From: Nitrososphaeraceae archaeon
GTDB taxonomy: Archaea; Thermoproteota; Nitrososphaeria; Nitrososphaerales; Nitrososphaeraceae
Direction: 5' to 3'
Assembly (NCBI GenBank): GCA_025449515.1
Contig: JANWJI010000013.1
Span: forward strand, 1-6,280
DNA length: 6,280 nucleotides
Below are positions 1-5,068 of this stretch, in pieces. The notes beneath the pieces are model-generated. The model was not told the origin of the DNA. It saw nothing but the letters and a program-made list of their open reading frames with translations, and did no database searches. Numbering within the stretch: position 1 is the stretch's first letter; the number at the start of each line of letters is the position of its first letter. The position numbers and the translations under genes were made by a program.

Positions 1-482
1 AAAAATTCAGAATTCCTTATTAGCGGCTTTGTCGCCTTTATCTCTGCTCTAAGAGCACTATTCCAGAAATTGATCTTGAGTGGCAGGTCTCTGTAGCTAG
101 AGATCCATCTGGCAAATGCCCAGTATGCGATTGTTTCAGAAGTTGGCCTGAGGGCAAGTCTTTCGGACAGATCGTTGCTACCAGCCCTTGTGACCCAGAA
201 TACTTCTGAATTAAAGCCTTCAAAATGCTCTTCTTCTTTTTTTAGCAATGCCTCTGGTATCATGACTGGTAAGAAGCCGTTCTCATGGCCTGTATCTTTA
301 AGATACTTATCAAAGGTTTCTCTAATCGATTCCCAGATGGAATAGCCATAGGGCCGTAAAATGAGAGTACCCTTTGTGGATCCGTAGTCCGCTAGCCCAC
401 TCTTGAGGACAAGTTGACCATACCAATCGCTAAAGTTATCTTCTTTTCTTACAGTCAGACCAATTTCCTTTGCGGAACTCAA
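1..482 (-). CDS. proS: Prolyl-tRNA synthetase, archaeal type (N-terminal 160 codons, partial)
   Basis: This class II aminoacyl-tRNA synthetase charges tRNA-Pro with proline in the cytoplasm. Only the N-terminal 160 codons are present, and the frame stays open off the left edge. Visible blocks are KEIGLTVRKEDNFSDWY (5-21), a motif-1-like stretch with LRPYGYSIWE (42-51), the IPE..LKKE.EHFEGF block (75-90), RPTSET (112-117, proline/ATP site) and the motif 2 region LRAEIKATKPLIRNSEF (144-160). These match the archaeal/eukaryotic ProS type. The start is a TTG at 482-480. A TAA lies two codons upstream in frame, so no earlier start exists, and no ATG occurs before the conserved KEIG block. A TATA-like box sits about 27 bases upstream. 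The gene lies 47 bases downstream of the small cysteine protein on the same strand, so it could be co-transcribed or have its own promoter. Confidence 0.93.
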   Translation of the reverse strand, partial: MSSAKEIGLTVRKEDNFSDWYGQLVLKSGLADYGSTKGTLILRPYGYSIWESIRETFDKYLKDTGHENGFLPVMIPEALLKKEEEHFEGFNSEVFWVTRAGSNDLSERLALRPTSETIAYWAFARWISSYRDLPLKINFWNSALRAEIKATKPLIRNSEF

Positions 483-505
483 TAATTACGTCGCATAGTT
501 TTTGA

Positions 506-513
506 TTTATGAA
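506..513 (-). promoter_or_regulatory. Possible TATA box for proS
   Basis: On the minus strand this reads TTCATAAA, centred about 27 bases upstream of the TTG start of proS. In archaea, transcription starts about 25 bases from the TATA centre, which would give a leaderless or nearly leaderless proS mRNA. The match is weak. It lies in the 47-base gap after the upstream gene, so read-through from that gene is the alternative. Confidence 0.33.
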
Positions 514-529
514 GCTTTGCTCGAGCAGA

Positions 530-817
530 TTACAATGGATCTCCTTTACAATAGACTTGCCCGGTTATCCTACTATGAAAATTCTTACAAACATAGCACT
601 GTATAAATCCAACCTCCTTCTCAAGAACAGGACAGTCTACAGCTTCTAATTTCATCCGCTTCAACATTTTGGGACTAACACCTTTCAGCTTCAGCTTTCC
701 TTTGTCATCCATCATTCCAACACTATGTAATTCAGCTTTAGCCTGATCAGTTAGCTTCACCGACTTTTCTACCTGTTTCACTGGAACCACGTATTTTGAT
801 TCCGATGTTTCATTCAT
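530..817 (-). CDS. Small basic protein with a four-cysteine zinc-ribbon-like C-terminus, function unknown
   Basis: A 95-residue protein that I cannot name. Residues 1-60 are lysine-rich and charged, probably helical and with no membrane segment. The C-terminal third has Cys62, Cys74, Cys77 and Cys90 (C-x11-C-x2-C-x12-C), with CPV and CYVCKNF around them and YCKGDPL at the end. This spacing fits one bound zinc ion or possibly an Fe-S cluster. The overall look resembles conserved short archaeal proteins of unknown role, and a nucleic-acid-binding role would suit the basic charge (inference only). The ATG at 817 is supported by a good TATA box centred about 27 bases upstream, which predicts a leaderless transcript. 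The gene is divergent from the SerB-like gene and upstream of proS on the same strand. Confidence 0.8.
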   Translation of the reverse strand: MNETSESKYVVPVKQVEKSVKLTDQAKAELHSVGMMDDKGKLKLKGVSPKMLKRMKLEAVDCPVLEKEVGFIQCYVCKNFHSRITGQVYCKGDPL

Positions 818-840
818 GGAGCAAAGAAATACCGTGGTAG

Positions 841-848
841 TATAATAC
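841..848 (-). promoter_or_regulatory. TATA box of the four-cysteine protein gene
   Basis: The minus strand reads GTATTATA, preceded by the purine-rich AAAA that a BRE would need. Its centre is about 27 bases from the ATG at 817, so transcription should start at or next to the A of ATG (leaderless). The core GTATAATAC is itself palindromic. Confidence 0.55.
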
Positions 849-954
849 TTTTGTTAACTCATCATCTATTCAGTCGGGTAATCATAATAATTAGCCATAA
901 AAATAATTGGAAACTATATCAGGATTGTTTTAACAAGTGATTTCTTTGACAAGA

Positions 955-964
955 TTAATATATT
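955..964 (+). promoter_or_regulatory. TATA box of the SerB-like gene
   Basis: TTAATATATT is centred about 36 bases before the ATG at 996, giving a predicted short leader of roughly 10 bases. The same ten bases occur at nearly the same distance before tusA (2493-2502). An out-of-frame ATG at 965-967 overlaps the end of this element and would lie upstream of the transcription start. Confidence 0.55.
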
Positions 965-995
965 ATGGAAGGGGCTTTGCCAATAAGCGCGAAAT

Positions 996-1649
996 ATGCT
1001 GATTATCTTCGATGTAGAGGGCGTTTTGTTAAATGCAGAGTATCTTCCGGTCCTGGCTCAAGTCTTTGGTCAGGAAAAGGAAAAAGAGATTTGGGATATT
1101 ACTAAGCAAGGAATACGAGGCGAAATAAATTGGGAGGAAGGATTACGGAAGCGTGTGGCTGCGTTACGCGGCGTGGAGTTCGAAAAAGCAAAACAAATAG
1201 CCGAAAACCTTGAAATTATGCCCGGGGCCAAAACATTATGCTCTGCATTAAAAAGGGCAGGTTGGAAATTGATAGCCGTGTCTGGTGGCTTTACGATAAT
1301 TACTGACAGACTGAGGGAGGAACTCGGACTTGATAGGATATTTTCCAACGAACTCTTATTCAGAGATGGAAAGCTACATGATGTACGCCTAAACGTGACA
1401 TCAGATAAGGCCGTTGCAGTAATCCCGATGATCAAAGAATTGAATTATTCCAAGGAGGATATAGTTGTAGTAGTCGACGGTGCTAATGATTTAAAACTCT
1501 TCGACCTATCTGGCTATACCGTCGGATTCTGTCCTGTCGATAAGGTAAAGGAAAAGGCTGACGCCGTCATAGAAGTTAGGGATTTATCAATCTTGATGCA
1601 CTTATTAGAGAAAAAATTCGGCAAGGCTGTTGTAATTGCAAAGTATTAA
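996..1649 (+). CDS. serB: HAD-superfamily phosphatase, probable phosphoserine phosphatase (SerB-like)
   Basis: This probably hydrolyses O-phospho-L-serine to serine, the last step of the phosphorylated serine pathway. The 217 residues follow the M. jannaschii enzyme closely. Motif I is FDVEGVL with nucleophile Asp6. The substrate-site residues are Glu15 (Mj Glu20), Trp46 (Mj Phe49) and Arg53 in LRKRV (Mj Arg56). Motif II is VSGGF with Ser96, motif III is Lys138 in TSDK, and motif IV is DGAND with Asp161 and Asp165. The oddity is Glu8, where the family normally has the general acid/base Asp (DxD). Length is normal for SerB. The ATG at 996 puts the nucleophile at residue 6, as expected, and a TATA box lies about 36 bases upstream. 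The cofE start follows 39 bases after the stop. The Asp-to-Glu change leaves some room for a different phosphomonoester substrate. Confidence 0.78.
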   Translation: MLIIFDVEGVLLNAEYLPVLAQVFGQEKEKEIWDITKQGIRGEINWEEGLRKRVAALRGVEFEKAKQIAENLEIMPGAKTLCSALKRAGWKLIAVSGGFTIITDRLREELGLDRIFSNELLFRDGKLHDVRLNVTSDKAVAVIPMIKELNYSKEDIVVVVDGANDLKLFDLSGYTVGFCPVDKVKEKADAVIEVRDLSILMHLLEKKFGKAVVIAKY

Positions 1650-1660
1650 TTAAATAAAAA

Positions 1661-1668
1661 TTTATACT
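1661..1668 (+). promoter_or_regulatory. TATA box of cofE
   Basis: TTTATACT is preceded by an A-rich stretch and centred about 25 bases before the TTG at 1689. That places the transcription start on or beside the start codon, implying a leaderless mRNA beginning with UUG, which is unusual. The 11-mer AATTTATACTA around it recurs at 5959-5969. Confidence 0.5.
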
Positions 1669-1688
1669 ACTAAATCAAGTCTACATGC

Positions 1689-2453
1689 TTGGTTGCAAGG
1701 ATCGAACTAATCCCAATTAGAGTTCAGACAGATGTTTGCGCGGGTGAGGATCTGTGCGAGCTAATTATGCAGACTACGGAAGAAATTGGAGAATGCATTG
1801 AAGATGATGACATTCTAGTTATTGCCCACAAGGTCGTATCAAAGTCTGAAGATAGATTTGTAAATTTGAAAAATATTGAGCCATCAGAAGAATCAAAGAA
1901 ACTGGCAAGGACAAGCAGTAAAGATCCGAGACTAATTGAGCTTATTCGAAGAGAATCTAATGATATTGTCAGACATTCTGGAGGAATTATAATAGTTGAG
2001 ACGAAATTAGGCTTTATCTGTGCAAACGCAGGAATAGATCAGAGCAATGTTAGCGTCGAAGGTGACGTTGCTCTATTGTTACCAGAGAATCCTGACAAGT
2101 CAGCTGCTTTGCTAAGAAGTTACATAAGAAATAAAAGTGGAAAGGAAATTGCAGTCATCATAAGTGATACCTTCGGAAGACCATTCAGACAGGGTCAGAC
2201 GAATGTAGCCATTGGGTTAGCTGGAATTGAACCAATAGAAAGTTACATAGGAAAGTCGGATATATTCGGCAAGAAATTGAAAGTAACCGAAATAGCCGTA
2301 GCAGATGAAATTGCTTCAGCAGCCGAATTAGCTATGGGAAAGACTAGCAAGATACCAGCAGTCATAATAAGAGGATATTCCTTTACAAAGTCGAATAGTT
2401 CTAGTGTTTCAAGCCTGATCAGAAGCAGAAAAATGGACCTTTTTAGAGATTGA
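1689..2453 (+). CDS. cofE: Coenzyme F420-0:L-glutamate ligase
   Basis: CofE adds glutamate to F420-0 using GTP, giving the gamma-glutamyl tail of the deazaflavin coenzyme F420. The 254 residues match the family length. Recognisable blocks are LIPIRVQTDV at the N-terminus, DDDILVIAHKVVSKSEDR (39-56), the GFICANAGID region (108-117), SDTFGRPFRQGQT (159-171, with the Asp160-Thr161 pair expected at the metal site), VAIGLAGIEPI (173-183) and VTEIAVADEIASAAELAMGK (199-218). The start is a TTG at 1689. An in-frame TAA at 1671-1673 bars longer forms, and the nearby ATG at 1685 is out of frame and soon terminates. The TATA spacing agrees with this start. The FRQGQTN block has Gln and Asn where many relatives have Glu and Asp, but this region varies in the family. 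The last 24 residues, rich in Ser, Lys and Arg, are less conserved. Confidence 0.93.
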   Translation: MVARIELIPIRVQTDVCAGEDLCELIMQTTEEIGECIEDDDILVIAHKVVSKSEDRFVNLKNIEPSEESKKLARTSSKDPRLIELIRRESNDIVRHSGGIIIVETKLGFICANAGIDQSNVSVEGDVALLLPENPDKSAALLRSYIRNKSGKEIAVIISDTFGRPFRQGQTNVAIGLAGIEPIESYIGKSDIFGKKLKVTEIAVADEIASAAELAMGKTSKIPAVIIRGYSFTKSNSSSVSSLIRSRKMDLFRD

Positions 2454-2492
2454 GATGAAAAATCATGATACAAGTGTTAAGTTTCTAAACCT

Positions 2493-2502
2493 TTAATATA
2501 TT
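2493..2502 (+). promoter_or_regulatory. TATA box of the tusA-cysM unit
   Basis: TTAATATATT is centred about 35 bases before the ATG of tusA at 2532. It is identical to the box before the SerB-like gene. It suggests that tusA and cysM have their own promoter rather than relying only on read-through from cofE, which ends 78 bases before tusA. Confidence 0.55.
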
Positions 2503-2531
2503 GAAATTGCTATTAATTTAGCTAAACTAAA

Positions 2532-2780
2532 ATGAACAATGCTAGTGAGGACCTTCCTGATAAAACTATTGACGTGCGTGGTCTCTTCTGTCCAGAACCT
2601 GTATTCAGAACTAAAATGGAAATGGAAAAATTGCATATCGGAGATAGAATAAAAATAGTCGCAGATGATCCGGCCTCTGAGGAAGATATTTCTAGATGGG
2701 TGAACAGAAACGGTCATGAATTGCTGTCCGTAAAAAAGGCAGATAACGATTTAGAATTCATAATAAAAAAGGCTAAGTAG
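2532..2780 (+). CDS. tusA: TusA/SirA-family sulfur carrier protein
   Basis: TusA-family proteins carry sulfur as a persulfide on a conserved cysteine and hand it to acceptors. This 82-residue protein has the hallmark DVRGLFCPEP (14-23) with carrier Cys20 in CPxP. It is followed by a helix (residues 24-35) and the usual GDRIKIVADDP strand-turn (38-47), then a helix around DISRWVNRNGHE. The first ten residues, acidic and without family features, form a short leading tail. Only one cysteine is present, so Cys20 must be the carrier. The stop is 3 bases before the ATG of the cysteine synthase, so the two are almost certainly co-transcribed, and the family's role suggests sulfur delivery to that enzyme (inference). 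No TusBCD, TusE or DsrE genes lie in the window, so the classical tRNA-thiolation partner set is not seen here. Confidence 0.92.
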   Translation: MNNASEDLPDKTIDVRGLFCPEPVFRTKMEMEKLHIGDRIKIVADDPASEEDISRWVNRNGHELLSVKKADNDLEFIIKKAK

Positions 2781-2783
2781 ATT

Positions 2784-3794
2784 ATGACTGCTTTGACCAG
2801 TTCCAATCTGATCGAACGAATCGGCAATACGCCAGTTATAGAATTAAAATCATTTTCGACCAAGAATGTAAGATTTTATGCGAAGCTAGAATGGTACAAC
2901 CCATATGGTTCCGTGAAAGACCGAGCTGCCTATTGGATGATCAAGCACGCAGAGAGGGAGGGCGTTTTGAAAAAAGATAAGAGCATTATTATTGAACCGT
3001 CTTCTGGAAATACGGGAATTGCACTGGCCGGAATTGCCAGTACATTAGGCTATAAAGTTGAGATAGTAATACCTGAGAAAGTGAGTATAGAAACCAAGGA
3101 TATTTTGAGAAGGCTAGGTGCCACCATACATGAGACCTCTGATGATCTGTGTCCCAGAGTGGGAGCTGGAACCGATCAGAGTATTGCCCTAGCGAAAGCG
3201 ATATCTAAACCACGGCCGGACATATATTATATGCCCAATCAATATGAGAATGAAGCCAACTTCATGGCGCATTATGAAAGCACAGGGCCTGAAATTTGGA
3301 AACAGATGACCGGACGTTTGACCCATTTCTTCACGGGGTGTGGAACCGGGGGAACCATTACTGGAACAGCGACATACCTAAAGGAACAAGATAGTAATGT
3401 TAAAATCATCGCAGTGCAAGCCCAAAAAAATCATTTACTCCAAGGACTCAGAAACTTTGAGGAATCTGCCATGCCAGATCTGTTTATTCGTCGACAGCAA
3501 GTTGTCGATGCTTGGTTCACTGCAACTAATGATGAGTCTTTTCGCATGGTGAAGGAATTGGCATCTCAGGAAAACCTACTAGTCGGACCGTCTTCGGGAG
3601 CAGTTATGGCATCAATGCTAAATGTGGCAAAAAAGATAGATAGCGGAATTATGGTCGGCATATTTGCAGATGATGGAAGGAAATTCAAAAGTTTCTATGC
3701 TGAGCACGGCGTATTTAACCTTACGGAATATGAGCGCCTGTTGCGTAATAACGGGTATCTTCCAGATACAGACTGCCCTTATTCACATAACTAG
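2784..3794 (+). CDS. cysM: PLP-dependent cysteine synthase, CysM-type, likely O-phosphoserine sulfhydrylase
   Basis: This fold-type II PLP enzyme makes cysteine from an activated serine plus a sulfur donor. The PLP lysine is Lys45 in NPYGSVKDR (39-47). The substrate loop is SSGNTG (73-78), the PLP-phosphate loop is GCGTGGT (185-191), and the closing segment is GPSSGA (268-273). Residues 222-233 (LRNFEESAMPDL) line up with LRNMDEGFVPEL of M. tuberculosis CysM, so Arg223 matches its Arg220, the residue that selects O-phosphoserine over O-acetylserine. That favours O-phosphoserine as substrate (family knowledge plus my alignment by eye). The 336-residue protein has a C-terminal tail with Cys331 (DTDCPYSHN), and in mycobacterial CysM the C-terminus folds over the active site. 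It lies 3 bases after tusA, and its stop overlaps that of trxB on the other strand. A cystathionine beta-synthase-type or O-acetylserine activity is the alternative. Confidence 0.9.
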   Translation: MTALTSSNLIERIGNTPVIELKSFSTKNVRFYAKLEWYNPYGSVKDRAAYWMIKHAEREGVLKKDKSIIIEPSSGNTGIALAGIASTLGYKVEIVIPEKVSIETKDILRRLGATIHETSDDLCPRVGAGTDQSIALAKAISKPRPDIYYMPNQYENEANFMAHYESTGPEIWKQMTGRLTHFFTGCGTGGTITGTATYLKEQDSNVKIIAVQAQKNHLLQGLRNFEESAMPDLFIRRQQVVDAWFTATNDESFRMVKELASQENLLVGPSSGAVMASMLNVAKKIDSGIMVGIFADDGRKFKSFYAEHGVFNLTEYERLLRNNGYLPDTDCPYSHN

Positions 3795-4795
3795 CTTTTT
3801 TTCTCTGTAAGCAAGTTCATCCTTGCTAGATGCTTCTTTTCTGTCAACCATTTTTCAATGTCCAGAGCGGCCATGCAACCGAAGCCTCCCGCAGTTATTG
3901 CCTGTCGATATCTGTAGTCGTGAACATCTCCAGCCGCAAAGACACCATCTACACTTGTTAATGTATGATCCTTCAAAATTATGTAGCCTTTGTCATCTAA
4001 CTCTAGCTGTCCTCTGAAAATTTCGGTATTGGGTTCATGTCCAATCGCCACAAACAACCCTCCTGCAGGAATGGTTTGTTCTCTGCCAGTTATGATGTCT
4101 CTAACTACGATATCTTTAATTTTCTTATCTCCAGAGATGTCCGCTATCACATGATTCCAAAGAAAATCAATTTTCGGATTTTCGAAAGCCTTCTCCTGAA
4201 GAATCTTACTCGCACGCAGCGACTGTTTTCTGTGCACAATCTTGACAGACTTGCCAAATTTCGTCAAAAATGTTGCCTCCTCTATTGCAGTATCACCCCC
4301 TCCAACTACCACTATATCTTCTCCTTTAAAGAATGGTCCATCACAGGTTGCACAATATGATACCCCTCTTCCTGCAAATTGCTGTTCAGCCTCGATACCT
4401 AGCTTTCTGGGAGAAGCACCGGTGCAAGCCAGAATTGCTTCACCTCGAAGCCATTGAGAGTTAGTCTCTATCTTGAATGGATTATTTTTAAAATCCACTT
4501 TGGTGACTTCATCATCGAGAAAGATTGCTCCGAATCTTTCGGCTTGTTGTCGCATATTCATCATAAGTTCAGGGCCAAATATGCCATTCGGAAATCCCGG
4601 ATAATTTTCAACCTCGCTGGTAGTCATTAATTGGCCCCCAGGAAGTGATCCGGAAATCACCAACGTGCTGAGCTTTGCACGAGAGGTGTATATTGCAGCG
4701 GTGTAGCCTGCCGGGCCTGAGCCGATTATTATAACATCATAAATCTTCATTGTCTCTGTACTATTGTCTTCATGTACTTCATTAGCTCCAGACAT
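3791..4795 (-). CDS. trxB: Thioredoxin reductase (NADPH)
   Basis: A low-molecular-weight, FAD-containing thioredoxin reductase that passes electrons from NADPH to thioredoxin in the cytoplasm. Along 334 residues one sees the FAD-binding GSGPAG (25-30), PGGQLM and ENYPGFP (52-69), the redox-active CATC (148-151, reading SYCATCDG), the NADP-binding GGGDTA (165-170) and the C-terminal FAD motif GVFAAGDV (284-291). HRKQSLRAS (188-196) keeps Arg189 and Arg194, equivalent to E. coli Arg176 and Arg181, which favours NADPH over NADH. The ATG at 4795 gives a 15-residue leader before MKIYDVIIIG. A second ATG at 4750 would give the usual family N-terminus. I kept the longer form because a TATA-like box lies about 36 bases upstream of it, but the choice is uncertain. 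It is convergent with cysM and shares CTAG with it. Confidence 0.95.
   Translation of the reverse strand: MSGANEVHEDNSTETMKIYDVIIIGSGPAGYTAAIYTSRAKLSTLVISGSLPGGQLMTTSEVENYPGFPNGIFGPELMMNMRQQAERFGAIFLDDEVTKVDFKNNPFKIETNSQWLRGEAILACTGASPRKLGIEAEQQFAGRGVSYCATCDGPFFKGEDIVVVGGGDTAIEEATFLTKFGKSVKIVHRKQSLRASKILQEKAFENPKIDFLWNHVIADISGDKKIKDIVVRDIITGREQTIPAGGLFVAIGHEPNTEIFRGQLELDDKGYIILKDHTLTSVDGVFAAGDVHDYRYRQAITAGGFGCMAALDIEKWLTEKKHLARMNLLTEKKS
3796..3802 (+). terminator. Poly-T terminator for the tusA-cysM unit
   Basis: Seven T residues begin one base after the cysM stop codon, followed by TCTCTGT. Archaeal RNA polymerase commonly terminates at such T-tracts without a hairpin. The tract lies inside the convergent trxB gene, where it encodes the closing Lys-Lys of that protein. 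Confidence 0.55.
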
Positions 4796-4826
4796 AACGT
4801 TATGAAGAGTAAGGATCCATCAACCT

Positions 4827-4834
4827 GTTATTAA
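4827..4834 (-). promoter_or_regulatory. Possible TATA box for trxB
   Basis: The minus strand reads TTAATAAC, centred about 36 bases from the ATG at 4795. This is the same spacing as in the SerB-like and tusA promoters. A more AT-rich TATATAATC lies further away near 4866-4874 and would give a leader of about 50 bases, so the assignment is open. Confidence 0.35.
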
Positions 4835-4893
4835 TTCGTTCGGAATTAGCAAATCTGACATATAAGATTATATAGATCTGTATAGAACAAATC

Positions 4894-4919
4894 CAGAGCT
4901 TTGATTGCAGCCGGCTCTG
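4894..4919. repeat. Inverted repeat CAGAGC / GCTCTG
   Basis: A perfect six-base inverted repeat (4894-4899 with 4914-4919) encloses 14 bases. As RNA it could form a hairpin. A TATA-like TTATATAG at 4868-4875 on the + strand would place a transcription start right at this repeat. Short repeats of this size also arise by chance. Confidence 0.4.
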
Positions 4920-4935
4920 ATACATCCTAACCAAC

Positions 4936-4957
4936 TTCTGAATCATTTAATTCAGGA
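4936..4957. repeat. Inverted repeat CTGAAT / ATTCAG
   Basis: A perfect six-base stem (4938-4943 with 4950-4955) encloses the six-base loop CATTTA. On the + strand it extends to eight pairs with one wobble pair and one further T-A pair. It overlaps the first copy of the direct repeat ATCATTTAAT. Confidence 0.45.
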
Positions 4958-4971
4958 ATATATCATTTAAT
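4942..4971. repeat. Direct repeat ATCATTTAAT, two copies with a 20-base period
   Basis: Exact ten-base copies lie at 4942-4951 and 4962-4971. A 20-base period is close to two helical turns, so both would lie on the same face of the DNA, as expected for a bound dimer or two cooperating regulators. Such a match has a moderate chance of arising at random in AT-rich DNA. Confidence 0.45.
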
Positions 4972-4991
4972 CTACTAGCTATTTCATTCCT

Positions 4992-5026
4992 TTTGATCTC
5001 CCTTTCTTTAAAAATGACAGATCAAA
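4992..5026 (-). terminator. Possible thi4 terminator: inverted repeat with a T-tract
   Basis: A perfect eight-base inverted repeat, TTTGATCT (4992-4999) with AGATCAAA (5019-5026), lies about 43-77 bases past the thi4 stop. On the minus strand the loop contains a run of five T residues (CATTTTTAAAG). The T-run would be the working part of an archaeal terminator, and the stem could protect the 3' end. Confidence 0.35.
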
Positions 5027-5068
5027 TACGCGAGCTTAATAACTTATGAGAAAGAACGGAAGTTGGAA

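Larger units (their letters stand above)
4796..5068. other. Non-coding region between trxB and thi4 with several short repeats
   Basis: These 273 bases contain no convincing reading frame on either strand. They hold the trxB promoter on the minus strand, the AT-rich near-palindromic block ATATAAGATTATAT (4860-4873) and three inverted repeats listed separately. There is also a ten-base direct repeat with a 20-base period, and the thi4 3' end. I see no tRNA cloverleaf, no TPP-riboswitch core motifs and no clear C/D-box pair. Confidence 0.6.

Noticed and set aside
38..223. Minus-strand open frame of 61 codons
   Set aside because: It overlaps proS on the same strand in another frame. The proS frame carries conserved synthetase motifs through this stretch.
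1070..1435. Minus-strand open frame of 121 codons opposite the SerB-like gene
   Set aside because: Ser- and Ile-rich shadow translation opposite a gene with all HAD motifs, with no recognisable domain.
2493..2717. Minus-strand frame of 74 codons opposite tusA
   Set aside because: It is antisense to the CPxP-containing TusA gene and begins in the intergenic promoter side without any motif.
4037..4457. Plus-strand open frames opposite trxB
   Set aside because: They are antisense to the CATC and NADP-binding parts of a clear thioredoxin reductase, and their compositions are unlike real proteins.
5015..5050. Eleven-codon + strand frame whose stop overlaps a following ATG (ATGA)
   Set aside because: Too short, no promoter at a suitable distance, and the downstream frame is a thi4 shadow. 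The coupling is coincidental.
4796..5068. C/D-box sRNA suggested by ATGAT and CTGA words on the minus strand
   Set aside because: The putative C and D' boxes would be only a few bases apart, leaving no guide, and neither C box matches RTGATGA well.
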